From Polynucleobacter sp. VK25 (lineage in GTDB: Bacteria > Pseudomonadota > Gammaproteobacteria > Burkholderiales > Burkholderiaceae), in contig NZ_CP061288.1 in assembly GCF_018687355.1 (NCBI RefSeq), positions 1,932,144-1,996,143 of the forward strand: a DNA stretch of 64,000 bases, read 5' to 3'. How positions within the stretch are numbered: position 1 is the first letter of the stretch; the number at the start of each line of letters is the position of its first letter. A model generated the notes under the pieces. That model saw nothing but the letters and a program-made list of their open reading frames with translations, had not been told where the DNA came from and did not search any database. The position numbers were made by a program, and so were the translations under genes. Below, piece after piece: positions 18,859-30,132 of the stretch.

Positions 18859-20372
18859 GCCACCTCGCTTGCTGGACGCAAATGCCAATCACTGGCCTGC
18901 TGATATTGGTGAGCCACTTGCAACAAACGCGCTTCAGAAAAATAATTACCAATCAATTGCATACCAATAGGTAAGTTATTTCCATTAAATCCACAAGGAA
19001 CGCTCATCGCTGGCAATCCTGCTAGGTTTGTTGAGAGCGTGTAAATATCTTCTAAGTACATTTGCACGGGATCTTTTGACTTCTCACCCAAACGCCAAGC
19101 CACATCAGGGGCTACGGGCCCGAGGATGACATTACACTGATTGAAAGCCGCTTGAAAATCAGCCGCAATAATCCGGCGAATTTTTTGCGCTTGCAGATAG
19201 TACGCATCATAGTAACCATGGCAAAGAACATAAGTGCCAATCATGATGCGGCGCTTCACCTCTGCACCAAAACCTTCAGTACGTGACTTTGCATACATAT
19301 CATTAAGGTCACGATATTCGTTCGCGCGATATCCATAACGCACACCATCAAAGCGACTCAGGTTACTTGATGCTTCTGCTGGTGCTAAAACGTAATACAC
19401 CGGGATAGATAACTTGGTTTTTGGCAGACTCACTTCAACTAATGTCGCGCCCAAGCTTTCTAACTGCTTGGCTGCCTCGTTAACGGATTTAGCAACATCA
19501 CTTGCTAATCCCTCAGCAAAAAATTCTTTTGGCAAACCGACACGTAAACCCTCTAATGGTTTCGCAGAATTTGCATTGCCTTCTTTCCAGCTCTGGTTGA
19601 GATAGCGACCATAGTCCTCTCCTGAGTCAGCCAAAGAGGTGGAGTCACGTGGATCATGCGAAGACATTGCAGTCAGCAGCAAAGCACAGTCTTCGGCAGT
19701 CTTACCCATCGGGCCAGCCTGATCAAGTGAAGAGGCGTAGGCAATCATGCCGTAACGAGATACGCGCCCATAACTAGGCTTAATTCCAGTGAGACCACAG
19801 AATGCCGCTGGTTGACGAATCGAGCCACCAGTATCAGTGCCAGTGGCGATCGGGGCTAAGCCAGCAGCAACAGCTGCAGCAGAACCACCGGAGGATCCGC
19901 CGGCTACGTGAGCAGAATTCCAGGGATTTAAGACTGGTCCAAAGGCGGAGTTTTCATTGGATGAGCCCATGGCGAACTCGTCCATATTGGTTTTGCCCAA
20001 GCAAACCATGCCAGCACCATGGGGATTGTTTTCATCTGGGATCCCCAGATTAGCAACTACCGTAGCGTCGAAAGGACTTTGGTATCCCTCCAAGATTTTG
20101 GAGGCCGCAGTCGACTTCCAGCCACGCGTTACAAAGACATCCTTATGCGCAACAGGGATACCAGTTAACTTACTGGCTTTGCCCGAAGAAATAAGCTTAT
20201 CTGCTTTATTTGCTTGCTCTAAGCTTAAGTGAGCATTCACATCAAGATAGGCATTCCACTGTTTTCCAGCTTCAATCCGGTCCAAAAAGTACTGGGTTAA
20301 TTCGGTACTGGAGACCTCTTTTGCAGCAAGCGCTTTTGCCATTAAGGCAATAGGGGTGTTGTGCCAGCTCAT
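18855..20372 (-). CDS. gatA: Asp-tRNA(Asn)/Glu-tRNA(Gln) amidotransferase subunit A
   Basis: 505 residues of the amidase signature family, releasing ammonia from glutamine for transamidation of tRNA-bound Glu or Asp. Ser-Ser-Lys triad: the Lys in PVAHKDVF near residue 77 and the serines in [15 protein letters not shown] around residues 155-180. It overlaps gatC by 4 bp and gatB by 4 bp, so the three subunits are probably made in equal amounts by coupled translation. Confidence 0.97.
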   Translation of the reverse strand: MSWHNTPIALMAKALAAKEVSSTELTQYFLDRIEAGKQWNAYLDVNAHLSLEQANKADKLISSGKASKLTGIPVAHKDVFVTRGWKSTAASKILEGYQSPFDATVVANLGIPDENNPHGAGMVCLGKTNMDEFAMGSSNENSAFGPVLNPWNSAHVAGGSSGGSAAAVAAGLAPIATGTDTGGSIRQPAAFCGLTGIKPSYGRVSRYGMIAYASSLDQAGPMGKTAEDCALLLTAMSSHDPRDSTSLADSGEDYGRYLNQSWKEGNANSAKPLEGLRVGLPKEFFAEGLASDVAKSVNEAAKQLESLGATLVEVSLPKTKLSIPVYYVLAPAEASSNLSRFDGVRYGYRANEYRDLNDMYAKSRTEGFGAEVKRRIMIGTYVLCHGYYDAYYLQAQKIRRIIAADFQAAFNQCNVILGPVAPDVAWRLGEKSKDPVQMYLEDIYTLSTNLAGLPAMSVPCGFNGNNLPIGMQLIGNYFSEARLLQVAHQYQQASDWHLRPASEVA

Positions 20373-20662
20373 TCGATCACCTTTGGCACCAAGAAGTAGC
20401 CCTCATGCTGAGCAGGGGCAGATTGCATGTTTTCGGCACGATGATCTGACTCGGTGACTTGGTCAACTCGCATAGGTTGGGCCAAATCACGCAAAAAGAG
20501 GATTGGGTGAGCCAAAGGTTCAAGACCGGTTGTATCAACTGCCTGCATTTCCTCAACCAAGGAAAAAATGGCCTGCAATTGAGGCAAAACTGCCTCTGCT
20601 TCTGCCTGATTTAATTCAAGCCTGGATAGGTGCGCAATGCGCTGGACATCATCAAGTTTCAT
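20369..20662 (-). CDS. gatC: Asp-tRNA(Asn)/Glu-tRNA(Gln) amidotransferase subunit C
   Basis: 97-residue GatC. This small subunit wraps around GatA and GatB and stabilises the complex. Signature: [18 protein letters not shown] at the N-terminus and [12 protein letters not shown] in the middle. It is the first gene of gatCAB and starts 59 bp from divergent mreB, so both operon promoters lie in this short gap. Confidence 0.94.
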   Translation of the reverse strand: MKLDDVQRIAHLSRLELNQAEAEAVLPQLQAIFSLVEEMQAVDTTGLEPLAHPILFLRDLAQPMRVDQVTESDHRAENMQSAPAQHEGYFLVPKVIE

Positions 20663-20697
20663 GGGACGAGAGTATCATTCCTATATATTTTCATTAA

Positions 20698-21765
<1,068 letters not shown>

Positions 21766-21789
21766 GCGACATACACGTCGACCAGGGAA

Positions 21790-22722
21790 TTGCAACATAG
21801 CGCTCCACCACTTTTCAGACAGGGCATTCCGGCCTTACTCAAACTGATTGTCTGTCTGTCGATCAGCATCGCTCTGATGCTGATCGATTTTCGTTTTAAA
21901 GCACTCGATCCCATTCGCAATAATGTGAATTGGATTTTGCGTCCCCTCGAATACGTCATGATGGCGCCGCGCAATGCACTCGAAGCAACATCTGAATACT
22001 TCACCACAAGATCTACGCTTGACCAAGAAAACCAAGTCATGAAAGTGCGTCAAGCAGAGCTTTCATTGTTGGCAAATCAATCCGAATTTTTGATGGTGGA
22101 AAACCAAAACCTGCGCGAGCTCATGACTTTGCAAAAACAGGTGCCATTCAAAACATTGCCAGTAGAAATTTTGTTTAATCCGCCAAATCCAATTTCACAG
22201 CGCATTGTGATTAATCGCGGCAGCAATGATGGCTTGAAGCTTGGGAACCCAATTGCCAATGATTCTGGCATCTTGGGCCAAGTCGTTCGTCTATATGAAC
22301 GTTCTGCCGAGGTTTCCCTGCTGGAGGATCGCGATTTTGCGGTTCCGGTCCAAGTTGCACGCAATGGACTTCGTGCTGCCGTATTTGGCGCAGGGCGCGG
22401 CAACCCCCTAGAGCTGCGCTATTTACCGGTAGCTAGCGATTTGGAGGTCGGCGATATCTTGCTAACCTCCGGAATTGATGGTGTTTATCCCCCAGGGTTT
22501 GCGGTAGCCGTCATTAGCAAAATTGAGCGTAATGCCGATAAAAATTCTTCCAATGTATTTTGCGTACCGGTTGCAGCAGTCAATCGCTATCGTCAAGCGC
22601 TTGCGCTTTTATATGACCCGCAGTTTGATGCCAAGGCGCCAGTGAGTAACAAGTCCGCCACTGGGGCGCCCTTAACAAACACGCCAGGCAGACGCCAAAC
22701 TCGTGCGCGAGGAATGCAATGA
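21790..22722 (+). CDS. mreC: Rod shape-determining protein MreC
   Basis: 310 residues. An N-terminal membrane helix (LLKLIVCLSISIALMLIDF) is followed by a coiled coil (residues about 70-110) and the periplasmic beta-barrel domains that link MreB to PBP2. The start is TTG 21790; the N-terminus PPLFRQGIPAL matches the betaproteobacterial MreC form, which supports it. The C-terminal tail is Pro/Thr/Arg rich. The gene overlaps mreD by 4 bp. Confidence 0.95.
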   Translation: MQHSAPPLFRQGIPALLKLIVCLSISIALMLIDFRFKALDPIRNNVNWILRPLEYVMMAPRNALEATSEYFTTRSTLDQENQVMKVRQAELSLLANQSEFLMVENQNLRELMTLQKQVPFKTLPVEILFNPPNPISQRIVINRGSNDGLKLGNPIANDSGILGQVVRLYERSAEVSLLEDRDFAVPVQVARNGLRAAVFGAGRGNPLELRYLPVASDLEVGDILLTSGIDGVYPPGFAVAVISKIERNADKNSSNVFCVPVAAVNRYRQALALLYDPQFDAKAPVSNKSATGAPLTNTPGRRQTRARGMQ

Positions 22723-23243
22723 TCGATTTCCAGAGCGGCTACATCCTGCGCCCGGTAAATCCGGTCTTCATTTATTTCAGTTTGTTTTGTGCGCTGCTAT
22801 TAAACCTATTGCCCATTGGTAATTATGGCTGGGTGCCCGATTGGTTAATTCTGTGCATTGTGTTTTGGAACATTCATCAGCATCGCTATGTGAGCGTGAT
22901 CACCGCCTTCATTCTTGGTTTGATGATGGATGTACACAATTCAGATTTGCTGGGCTTGCATGCATTTAGCTATTCGCTCGTTGCATACGTCGCCATCTCC
23001 TGGCATAGACGCATTGTGGCTCTCACGGTTCTCTCACAGGCATTACATCTACTTCCTATTTTCTTATTGGTATCGCTATTCCCCGTACTGGCCCATTGGC
23101 TTCTGAGTGGCGAACTCTATTGGTGGGCCTTAACAGGCGCCATTCAAGCACTGATTGAGGCCATGCTCTGGCCGTTGGCCACGCGCATCTTGCTTGCGCC
23201 GCAGCGTCGCCCTATAGACGTTGATCACAATCGACCGCTCTAA
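22719..23243 (+). CDS. mreD: Rod shape-determining protein MreD
   Basis: 174-residue integral membrane protein with about five hydrophobic segments (for example VFIYFSLFCALLLNLLPIG). MreD sits with MreC, RodA and PBP2 in the elongasome. Little sequence is conserved in the family, so the call rests on size, topology and position between mreC and mrdA. Start ATG overlaps the mreC stop. Confidence 0.92.
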   Translation: MIDFQSGYILRPVNPVFIYFSLFCALLLNLLPIGNYGWVPDWLILCIVFWNIHQHRYVSVITAFILGLMMDVHNSDLLGLHAFSYSLVAYVAISWHRRIVALTVLSQALHLLPIFLLVSLFPVLAHWLLSGELYWWALTGAIQALIEAMLWPLATRILLAPQRRPIDVDHNRPL

Positions 23244-23251
23244 GAAGCAAG

Positions 23252-25159
23252 ATGGTTTCATTTAAAAAACCGGATCTCGACTCATTCCAAGAGCGCATTC
23301 ATATTGCGACTCTCTTTGTCACGTTTTGCTTTTTACTACTCATTACTCGACTGGTATGGTTGCAACTGGTTAGTCATGGCAAATATGCCTTGCTTGCAGA
23401 GAGTAATCGCATCGCCTTAGTTCCCGCACCAGCAAATCGTGGTCTTTTAATTGATCGCAATGGCATCGTCATTGGTAGAAATTACTCAGCTCTCACCCTG
23501 GATGTAAATGCGGAAGAAGTTAAAGGCAATGTTGATCAGCTAATCAATGATCTTTCTGAAATCATTGCAATCTCCCCTAGAGATCGCCGTAATTTCAAGC
23601 GATCCTTAGAAGATTCCCGGAATATGGGCACTTTTCCCCTGCGATCCATGCTCAATGAGACCGAAACAGCCCGTTTTATGGCCAATCGCTACCGTTTTCC
23701 TGGGGTCGAAATCCGTGCCAGAAGCTTTCGGGAGTACCCGTACAACGAATTAGCCTCCCACCTAATTGGCTATATTGGGCGCGTTTCTCAGCGCGACAAA
23801 GAGCGCATGCAGGCTGAAATTGAGGGCGCTAAAGCAGATGACCCCGATGCATTACAAGCCTCCTTCTTGCCCGGTATTCAGTATGTAGGAAAGATTGGTT
23901 TAGAGCAAAGTTATGAAACTGTTTTGCGCGGTGTGCCTGGATACGATCAAGTAGAAATTACTGCGGGCGGCAAACCAGTGCGAACACTTTCTAGTGCACC
24001 ATCGGTGCCGGGCAAGAATGTGGTTCTCTCGGTGGATATCAAGTTGCAATATTTAGTAGAGCAACTGTATGGCAATTTTCGCGGTGCGTTTGTAGCGATT
24101 GAACCGGAGACGGGCGATGTATTGGCGTTTGTCTCTAAGCCTAACTTCAATCCAAACGACTTTGTTGAAGGTATTGATTCGGTTACCTGGAAAGAGCTCA
24201 ATGACTCTCCGCAGAAGCCACTATATAACCGCCCACTCAAAGGCATCTACCCACCTGGATCAACTTACAAACCATTCATGGCGCTAGCTGCTTTAGAAAA
24301 TAAAAAGCGCACCCCATCGCAATCCATTTCCGATCCTGGTTACTTTGATTTTGGTAATCACACCTTCCGCGATGATAAAAAAGGTGGTCACGGTATTGTC
24401 GATATGCAAAAGTCGATTGTTGAGTCTTGTGACACCTACTACTACATGCTTGCGCGCGATATGGGTGTAAATATGATGCATGACTTTATGAAGCCATTGG
24501 GTTTTGGCCAAATTACTGGAATTGATTTGCAAGGTGAGGCAAGAGGTGTTCTGCCATCTACCGAGTGGAAGAAAAATACTTTCAAAAAACCAGAGCAACA
24601 AAAATGGTACGAAGGTGAAACGATTTCCTTGGGCATTGGACAGGGCTATAACGCCTTCACTATTTTGCAATTGGCACATGCCATGGCTAACGTTGCCAAC
24701 AATGGCATCGTCATGAAGCCGCATTTAGTAAAAGCCATTGAAGATCCATTTACACGTAATAGAGTTCTTACGACTCCAAAAGAAAGTTATCGCATTGATC
24801 TCAATGCTGAGAATATTGAAGTGATTAAGAAAGCCATGCTTGAAGTAAATATTTCAGGCACTTCAGCGGCGGCGTTTAAAGGAACTGGTTACCAAGTTGG
24901 CGGCAAGACCGGAACTGCCCAAGTCTTTAGTTTGAACTCAAAAGAATATAAGCATGGCTCAACCGCAGAGTTTTTACGCGACCATGCCTTGTACATTGCT
25001 TTTGCACCAGCGGAGAAGCCAACTATTGTGATTGCAATGGTTGTAGAGAATGCAGGCTTCGGTGCGCAATATGCTGCTCCAATTGCACGCAAAGCATTGG
25101 ACTTCTACATAGAAGGCAAGTGGCCTAAGGAGATTCCTGAATGGAAAAGAGCCCCTTAA
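23252..25159 (+). CDS. mrdA: Penicillin-binding protein 2 (transpeptidase)
   Basis: 635 residues. A single N-terminal membrane helix (ATLFVTFCFLLLITRLVWL), a dimerisation domain, then the class B transpeptidase domain: the SXXK motif STYK within PPGSTYKPF, the SXN-like ESCDTYYYML, and the KTG motif VGGKTGTAQVF. It cross-links new lateral wall with RodA as partner glycosyltransferase and is the mecillinam target in other Gram-negatives. It overlaps the start of rodA by 19 bp. Confidence 0.97.
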   Translation: MVSFKKPDLDSFQERIHIATLFVTFCFLLLITRLVWLQLVSHGKYALLAESNRIALVPAPANRGLLIDRNGIVIGRNYSALTLDVNAEEVKGNVDQLINDLSEIIAISPRDRRNFKRSLEDSRNMGTFPLRSMLNETETARFMANRYRFPGVEIRARSFREYPYNELASHLIGYIGRVSQRDKERMQAEIEGAKADDPDALQASFLPGIQYVGKIGLEQSYETVLRGVPGYDQVEITAGGKPVRTLSSAPSVPGKNVVLSVDIKLQYLVEQLYGNFRGAFVAIEPETGDVLAFVSKPNFNPNDFVEGIDSVTWKELNDSPQKPLYNRPLKGIYPPGSTYKPFMALAALENKKRTPSQSISDPGYFDFGNHTFRDDKKGGHGIVDMQKSIVESCDTYYYMLARDMGVNMMHDFMKPLGFGQITGIDLQGEARGVLPSTEWKKNTFKKPEQQKWYEGETISLGIGQGYNAFTILQLAHAMANVANNGIVMKPHLVKAIEDPFTRNRVLTTPKESYRIDLNAENIEVIKKAMLEVNISGTSAAAFKGTGYQVGGKTGTAQVFSLNSKEYKHGSTAEFLRDHALYIAFAPAEKPTIVIAMVVENAGFGAQYAAPIARKALDFYIEGKWPKEIPEWKRAP

Positions 25160-26292
25160 TAAAAGTTAAAGGATTTTTCTTTGGTATCTTTGCTGGCTTA
25201 GACCGCCAGCTAGGCCTTATTTTGCTTGGCTTAGCGGCTGTTGGCTTTTTTACTTTTTTATCTGCCAGTCAAAATACACCTGTACAAATTGCAGATGAGT
25301 TACGCAATCTTGCGCTCTCATTTGTGGTGATGTGGCTTGTCTCACGCATTCCACCAAAGTGGTTGGAGATGGGTGCAGTTTGGATTTATGGATTTGGTGT
25401 TGCCCTTTTGATTGCAGTGGCTGCATTTGGATTAATTAAAAAAGGTGCGCGTCGTTGGCTCAATATTGGTATTGTGATTCAGCCATCTGAGATCATGAAG
25501 ATTGCAATGCCACTCATGCTCGCCTGGTACTTTCAAAAGCGTGAGGGCATTCAAAAATCTTGGGACTATGGAGTTGCCGCAATCATCTTAGCAATTCCCG
25601 TGTTCTTAATTGCCCGCCAACCAGACTTGGGTACTGCGTTACTTGTTTTTGCCGCAGGGATGTATGTCATTATTTTGGCGGGGCTACCCTGGAAATGGAT
25701 CCTGCCATTTGTAGGGCTAGGCGTTATTGGTATTTTGTTAATCATTATTTTCGGCGGCACTATTTGTGCACATGATGTGGTTTGGCCATTTGTTCACGAC
25801 TATCAAAAGCATCGCATCTGCACTTTGCTTGATCCCACTAGCGATCCATTAGGAAAAGGTTTTCACACGATTCAATCGATGATTGCAATTGGTTCAGGTG
25901 GCTTCTTTGGCAAAGGCTGGTTCCAAGGAACTCAAGCGCACCTGGAATTCATTCCAGAAAAACATACCGACTTTGTGTTTGCTGTTTTTTCGGAAGAGTT
26001 TGGCTTATTGGGTAACCTGGTATTGCTAGCACTTTTCTTTGCATTGATTAAGCGGGGTCTTACTATCTCCGCAAGTGCTCCAAACTTATTCACACGATTA
26101 CTCGGCGCAGCGGTCACCTTAATTTTCTTTACCTATGCATTTGTGAACATCGGCATGGTGAGCGGCCTATTACCAGTTGTTGGTGTCCCACTGCCATTCA
26201 TTAGCTACGGTGGCACTGCGCTTGTAACTTTAGGCTTTGGGGCTGGAATACTCATGAGTATTCATCGTCATCGTCGATTAGTGCAAAGCTAA
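25141..26292 (+). CDS. rodA: Peptidoglycan glycosyltransferase RodA
   Basis: 383-residue SEDS protein with about ten membrane segments. Conserved loops: GARRWLNIGIVIQPSEIMK, ARQPDLGTALLVFA, the large periplasmic loop with FIPEKHTDFVFAVFSEEFG, and C-terminal VGVPLPFISYGGTALVTLG. It polymerises lipid II with PBP2. Last gene of the operon, closed by a strong hairpin terminator 45 bp downstream. Confidence 0.97.
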   Translation: MEKSPLIKVKGFFFGIFAGLDRQLGLILLGLAAVGFFTFLSASQNTPVQIADELRNLALSFVVMWLVSRIPPKWLEMGAVWIYGFGVALLIAVAAFGLIKKGARRWLNIGIVIQPSEIMKIAMPLMLAWYFQKREGIQKSWDYGVAAIILAIPVFLIARQPDLGTALLVFAAGMYVIILAGLPWKWILPFVGLGVIGILLIIIFGGTICAHDVVWPFVHDYQKHRICTLLDPTSDPLGKGFHTIQSMIAIGSGGFFGKGWFQGTQAHLEFIPEKHTDFVFAVFSEEFGLLGNLVLLALFFALIKRGLTISASAPNLFTRLLGAAVTLIFFTYAFVNIGMVSGLLPVVGVPLPFISYGGTALVTLGFGAGILMSIHRHRRLVQS

Positions 26293-26336
26293 CGCAAAGA
26301 GGTGCTGTGTTTTTGTTTGTTTAGATTCTTGAGGAA

Positions 26337-26367
26337 ATAAAAAAGCCCGGCATGCCGGGCTTTTTTA
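26337..26367. terminator. Bidirectional terminator between rodA and the HU gene
   Basis: Perfect GC-rich palindrome GCCCGGCATGCCGGGC at 26345-26360, flanked by A-run on the left and T-run on the right, so it terminates both convergent transcripts. Confidence 0.92.
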
Positions 26368-26382
26368 TCAACAAAGGAAGAA

Positions 26383-26667
26383 TTACTTCTTACGCTTGTT
26401 AACTGAATCTTTAAATGCCTTACCAGCAGAAAACTTAACAGTTTTTGCTGCAGCAATTTTGAGTGGCTCGCCAGTTTTTGGGTTACGACCCATACGTGCA
26501 GCGCGTTTGCCAGAAGCAAAAGTACCAAAGCCGATCAGTTGTACTGAGTCACCTTTAGTAACAGCTTTAATGATTGTCTCGATAGCAGAATTCAATGCAA
26601 ATTCTGCTTTGGCTTTAGAGATCTCCGCGTCGTCAGCAATCGCTGCGATTAGTTCGGCTTTGTTCAA
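26383..26667 (-). CDS. hup: HU-family DNA-binding protein
   Basis: 94 residues of the HU family: dimeric nucleoid protein that bends DNA. Conserved [10 protein letters not shown] at the N-terminus, [13 protein letters not shown] and [14 protein letters not shown] in the beta-arm, ending in basic KRKK. The frame is open to 26703, but the start is TTG 26667: it is preceded by a consensus AAGGAG six bases upstream and gives the canonical HU length, while the upstream ATG has neither. HU alpha and beta types cannot be told apart here. Confidence 0.94.
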   Translation of the reverse strand: MNKAELIAAIADDAEISKAKAEFALNSAIETIIKAVTKGDSVQLIGFGTFASGKRAARMGRNPKTGEPLKIAAAKTVKFSAGKAFKDSVNKRKK

Positions 26668-26780
26668 GTGAAGCTCCTTATAGATATTGATGTCAGCGCA
26701 CATTACGCTTACATGATTTTAACCACAAAAAATTACAAAAATAAAGTTGCGTTACAGCAATTTTTTACTACGACTACAAA

Positions 26781-27146
26781 TTACTCATCCAAAACGGTGA
26801 TATCAGAAACAAAGTACTCGGTATCTCCAAAACAGGTAGTTGGCAAACCAATGTGCTGCTCATACTTTAGGGCAACCTTTTTGCCTAAATTAGCATTAAT
26901 TTTTTGCGCCACAGCATCTTCACGCACCGTAAAGAGGAATTTTTCAGACATCGTGCCTGGCATGGAAACCATCGCTAGTTCACCTTCCCAGGTTTTGCAT
27001 ATGTAGCCACGATTAGAGAATTTCTGCACATATCCTGCGCGCTCTCCACTTCCATAGCTCCAAGTGAGCATCCCCCATGTATAGACCGAAATACCTACTA
27101 ACCCAATTAAAACAAGGCTTAAGAGCCACTTTATAAAGCTATTCAT
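26781..27146 (-). CDS. Conserved membrane-anchored protein of unknown function
   Basis: 121 residues from ATG 27146, which has AAGGA seven bases upstream. The longer frame from 27173 lacks such a site. An N-terminal hydrophobic helix (WLLSLVLIGLVGISVYTWGML) is followed by a soluble part with WSYGSGERAGYVQKFS and GYICKTWEGELAM, ending acidic (VLDE). I recall similar small proteins in Burkholderiales, but no function can be named. Two cysteines (in YICKTW and TTCFGD) would face the periplasm if the N-terminus is inside. Upstream gene HU is downstream on the same strand, with its own leader. Confidence 0.75.
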   Translation of the reverse strand: MNSFIKWLLSLVLIGLVGISVYTWGMLTWSYGSGERAGYVQKFSNRGYICKTWEGELAMVSMPGTMSEKFLFTVREDAVAQKINANLGKKVALKYEQHIGLPTTCFGDTEYFVSDITVLDE

Positions 27147-27297
27147 CAGAATTTCCTTGGTAAATCTACACACAAACCCTAAGCGGGTCCTGATATCTTC
27201 TGTAAGCAGTATATGGGCATCCCACTAGAAGAAATAGTCTATTTAGCGGCGACATCCAAATTAAAATACAGACAATTACCTCACTTAGACAAAACCC

Positions 27298-28200
27298 ATG
27301 GAAATTCGCCACATCATCTTTTTTATTTTTGTAGCATCAGCGGTCTATGTTTATTTCAGGGGCAAGGTTCGTTTTGGGGCCGTTAGATCTCTTACCGACT
27401 ACCAAGTGCTTTTGGCACCCGTAAATACGCTTTTATATTTGTTTTCAAAAGTAAAACCCGGCGCCTTTATTCCAGTAAGTCAATTTCCCGAGATGAAGCC
27501 TATTCAAGATAACTGGGAAATGATTCGTCAGGAAGCGCTTTCTTTGCAGGAAGGTGGCTCGATTGCAGCGGCCACCGGATATAACGATATTGGCTTTAAC
27601 TCCTTCTTTCGCACTGGCTGGAAACGTTTTCACCTCTGCTGGTATGGAAAAGAGGTGCCGTCTGCCCTAGCAAAATGCCCTAAAACGGTTGCCCTGCTTA
27701 AATCCATTCCCTCTGTTAAAGCCGCCATGTTCGCCTCGCTACCGCCTGGGGCAACGCTTGTGCGGCATCGCGACCCCTATGCGGGCTCCCTGCGCTATCA
27801 CATTGGACTGGTGACGCCCAACGATCCAAAATGCTTTATCGATGTGGATGGGGAGCGTTATTTCTGGAAAGACGGCGAAGCAGTCATGTTTGATGAAACT
27901 TACATTCACTTCGCCGCCAATGAAACAGACCAGCAAAGAATCATTTTATTTTGCGACGTAGAGCGTCCAGTTCACACTAAGGTGGTTGAGCTATTCAATC
28001 GTTGGTTTGGAAGATATGTCATGAGTGCCGCCTCATCTCAAAACGTTGAAGGGGAAAAAGTAGGCTTTGTAAATGTTCTATTTACTTATTTCTATCATCT
28101 GCGCGCACAAGCCAAAAAGTTAAAAGCAAAACATCGCTCCATTTATTACGTAGGCAAATGGGTTCTCATTCTGGGAATTTTGTGGGCTATTTTTTGGTAA
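27298..28200 (+). CDS. lpxO: Aspartyl/asparaginyl beta-hydroxylase family protein, LpxO-like
   Basis: 300 residues. N-terminal and C-terminal hydrophobic helices flank a cytoplasmic Fe(II)/2-oxoglutarate dioxygenase core with the metal triad in VRHRDPYAGSLRYH (H-x-D) and FDETYIHFAANET (distal His), followed by the 2-oxoglutarate Arg region (QQRIILFCDVERPV). LpxO hydroxylates the 2-position of a secondary acyl chain on lipid A. Nearby LpxL-family genes agree with this, but other family members exist and the substrate is inferred. Confidence 0.8.
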   Translation: MEIRHIIFFIFVASAVYVYFRGKVRFGAVRSLTDYQVLLAPVNTLLYLFSKVKPGAFIPVSQFPEMKPIQDNWEMIRQEALSLQEGGSIAAATGYNDIGFNSFFRTGWKRFHLCWYGKEVPSALAKCPKTVALLKSIPSVKAAMFASLPPGATLVRHRDPYAGSLRYHIGLVTPNDPKCFIDVDGERYFWKDGEAVMFDETYIHFAANETDQQRIILFCDVERPVHTKVVELFNRWFGRYVMSAASSQNVEGEKVGFVNVLFTYFYHLRAQAKKLKAKHRSIYYVGKWVLILGILWAIFW

Positions 28201-28215
28201 ATCTAAAGTTGGGCT

Positions 28216-28512
28216 TTAGGGGCTTAACAGCTGAGCAATTTGCTCGGGGCTGATAGACCCCCAAATTTCCACTCGTTTCTTGCGGCTATTTTGACCAGAA
28301 ACAAATTGAATCTGTTTTTGAGGCACCCTTAATTGCTTAGAAAGCCACGCCAGTAAGAGCTCATTGGCCTTGTTTTCAAGGGCTGGCGCCTGCAGAGAAA
28401 TTTTTAAGCAGCCATCATGTAGGCCAACGACTTTAGTCACCTTTGCGCCTGGTTGGCAATGCAAATTTAAGATAATTCCGGCGGGGGTTTGTTTTAACCA
28501 AATAGGCGTCAT
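28216..28512 (-). CDS. DUF167 family protein (YggU-like)
   Basis: 98 residues of the DUF167/YggU family, small alpha/beta proteins of unknown function. Family features: LNLHCQPGAKVTKVVG near the N-terminus, LKISLQAPALENKANELLLAWLSK in the middle, and VSGQNSRKKRVEI. It lies on the opposite strand between the LpxO-like gene and carbonic anhydrase, 16 bp and 22 bp from them. Confidence 0.88.
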   Translation of the reverse strand: MTPIWLKQTPAGIILNLHCQPGAKVTKVVGLHDGCLKISLQAPALENKANELLLAWLSKQLRVPQKQIQFVSGQNSRKKRVEIWGSISPEQIAQLLSP

Positions 28513-28534
28513 TAAAGTACTTTAAACTGAAAGC

Positions 28535-29206
28535 ATGACGATGAAGAATTCTCAAGCTTTAGAACAGCTATTTGCCAATAATCGTGCCTGGGCCGAAAGC
28601 ATGGTGGCAAAGGATGCCAACTTCTTTAAGCGCCTTGTTTCGCAGCAGGCCCCTGAATATCTTTGGATCGGCTGCTCAGATAGCCGAGTGCCGGCAAATG
28701 ACATTGTGAATCTTCTGCCTGGTGAATTATTTGTGCATCGAAATGTTGCAAACGTAGTTGTTCACACTGATTTAAATTGCTTATCTGTAATTCAGTTTGC
28801 TATTGATCTACTTAAAGTTAAACATATATTGGTAGTAGGGCACTACGGATGCTCTGGTGTACATGCCGCTTTAGCTGATAAACGGGTTGGCTTAGCCGAC
28901 AATTGGTTGCGTCATGTAAAGGACGTACACCAAAAACACGAGCGTTATTTGGGCGATATGCTTCCAACTCCCAAACGTCAAGATCGACTGTGCGAACTTA
29001 ATGTCATTGAACAGGTTGTTAATGTATGTGAGACAACCATCGTGCAAGATGCGTGGGCACGAGGACAAGATTTGACTGTGCACGGATGGGCCTATCGCCT
29101 TGAGACTGGTTTAGTGAATGACTTAGGCATGTCCAGCAAATCTATTGAAGAAATGACAGAGCGCTATGCCAAATCCGTAAAGCGTTACGAATCAGAACAA
29201 AACTAA
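28535..29206 (+). CDS. can: Beta-class carbonic anhydrase
   Basis: 223 residues. Zinc ligands in CSDSRVPAND (Cys and Asp) and VVGHYGCSGVHAAL (His and Cys), the beta-class signature. Interconverts CO2 and bicarbonate in the cytoplasm. It is immediately followed by an acyltransferase gene one base after its stop, so the two are probably co-transcribed. Several ATGs lie at the start (28535 and 28541); the first is used here. Confidence 0.95.
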   Translation: MTMKNSQALEQLFANNRAWAESMVAKDANFFKRLVSQQAPEYLWIGCSDSRVPANDIVNLLPGELFVHRNVANVVVHTDLNCLSVIQFAIDLLKVKHILVVGHYGCSGVHAALADKRVGLADNWLRHVKDVHQKHERYLGDMLPTPKRQDRLCELNVIEQVVNVCETTIVQDAWARGQDLTVHGWAYRLETGLVNDLGMSSKSIEEMTERYAKSVKRYESEQN

Positions 29207-29207
29207 T

Positions 29208-30107
29208 TTGCTCAAATCCATTTCCAATCAAGCAAGCGTCGTCCTACTTAGAATTCTTGCCCTTCTGCCGTATAGGCTGTTAGTCGCAATTGGTTACGGC
29301 CTTGGATACATTGCCGCTCGTATTCCCAGCGACAGAAATCGCGTGGTCAAAACAAATCTTCAGTTGTGCTTTCCTAATTTAAGCGCGGCTGAAATTGATG
29401 CGCTTGCTAAGGAGCATTGGCGCTTGCTGGGACGTAGCTTGGTTGAGAAAAGCATCATCTGGTGTGGCAGCTCTAAACAACTGAGCAATATGATTGAGGT
29501 GAAATCAGCAGTCGATCTTTCTAGTAAAAAACCACGCATTCTCGTCAATATGCATTTCACGGGAATTGAGGGCAGCATTATTTTGAGCGCCCTCTCTAGA
29601 GAAAAGCACTGGCCACGGACCTCAGGATTTTTTCAACGAATGAAAAATCCATTCTTTAACAAAAAGATTGTGGACTGGCGTAACCGTTTTGGGGGCAACT
29701 CTATTGATCGACAAGGTAATGCCAAAGCCATCATTCGAGAAATACGCAATGGGGACTTCATCATCATTGCGCCCGATATTGACCTGGGTCTTAAAGATTC
29801 TGAATTTGTCCCTTTTTTTGGAATTCAAACCAATACCATCACTACCATCTCCCGTTTAGCCAAAATTACTGGCGCCGATGTTTGCATGATGACCACCACA
29901 TTGAAGGCCGATGAATCAGGCTATCTTTGTGAAATTGGCGCTCCATTAGAAAACTTTCCGGGGGCGGATTCCAAATCAGATACTGCTCGCCTGAATCAAT
30001 ATTTTGAAGCTGAAATTCGACTGCGGCCGGCTGAGTACTACTGGGTTCATAAACGCTTTAAAAACCGCCCCGATAACGGTCCAAGCCCCTATAACCCTTC
30101 TAAATAA
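29208..30107 (+). CDS. Lipid A biosynthesis acyltransferase, third copy
   Basis: 299 residues, paralogue of the protein at 5974-6873 with many long identical blocks ([53 protein letters not shown]). HX4E motif HFTGIE. N-terminal membrane anchor. The start is TTG 29208, one base after carbonic anhydrase. It may add an alternative acyl chain, or be a specialised partner of the LpxO-like enzyme 1 kb upstream; neither can be shown from sequence. Confidence 0.87.
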   Translation: MLKSISNQASVVLLRILALLPYRLLVAIGYGLGYIAARIPSDRNRVVKTNLQLCFPNLSAAEIDALAKEHWRLLGRSLVEKSIIWCGSSKQLSNMIEVKSAVDLSSKKPRILVNMHFTGIEGSIILSALSREKHWPRTSGFFQRMKNPFFNKKIVDWRNRFGGNSIDRQGNAKAIIREIRNGDFIIIAPDIDLGLKDSEFVPFFGIQTNTITTISRLAKITGADVCMMTTTLKADESGYLCEIGAPLENFPGADSKSDTARLNQYFEAEIRLRPAEYYWVHKRFKNRPDNGPSPYNPSK

Positions 30108-30132
30108 AGGGCGTTTGTCCTATCATTAAGGA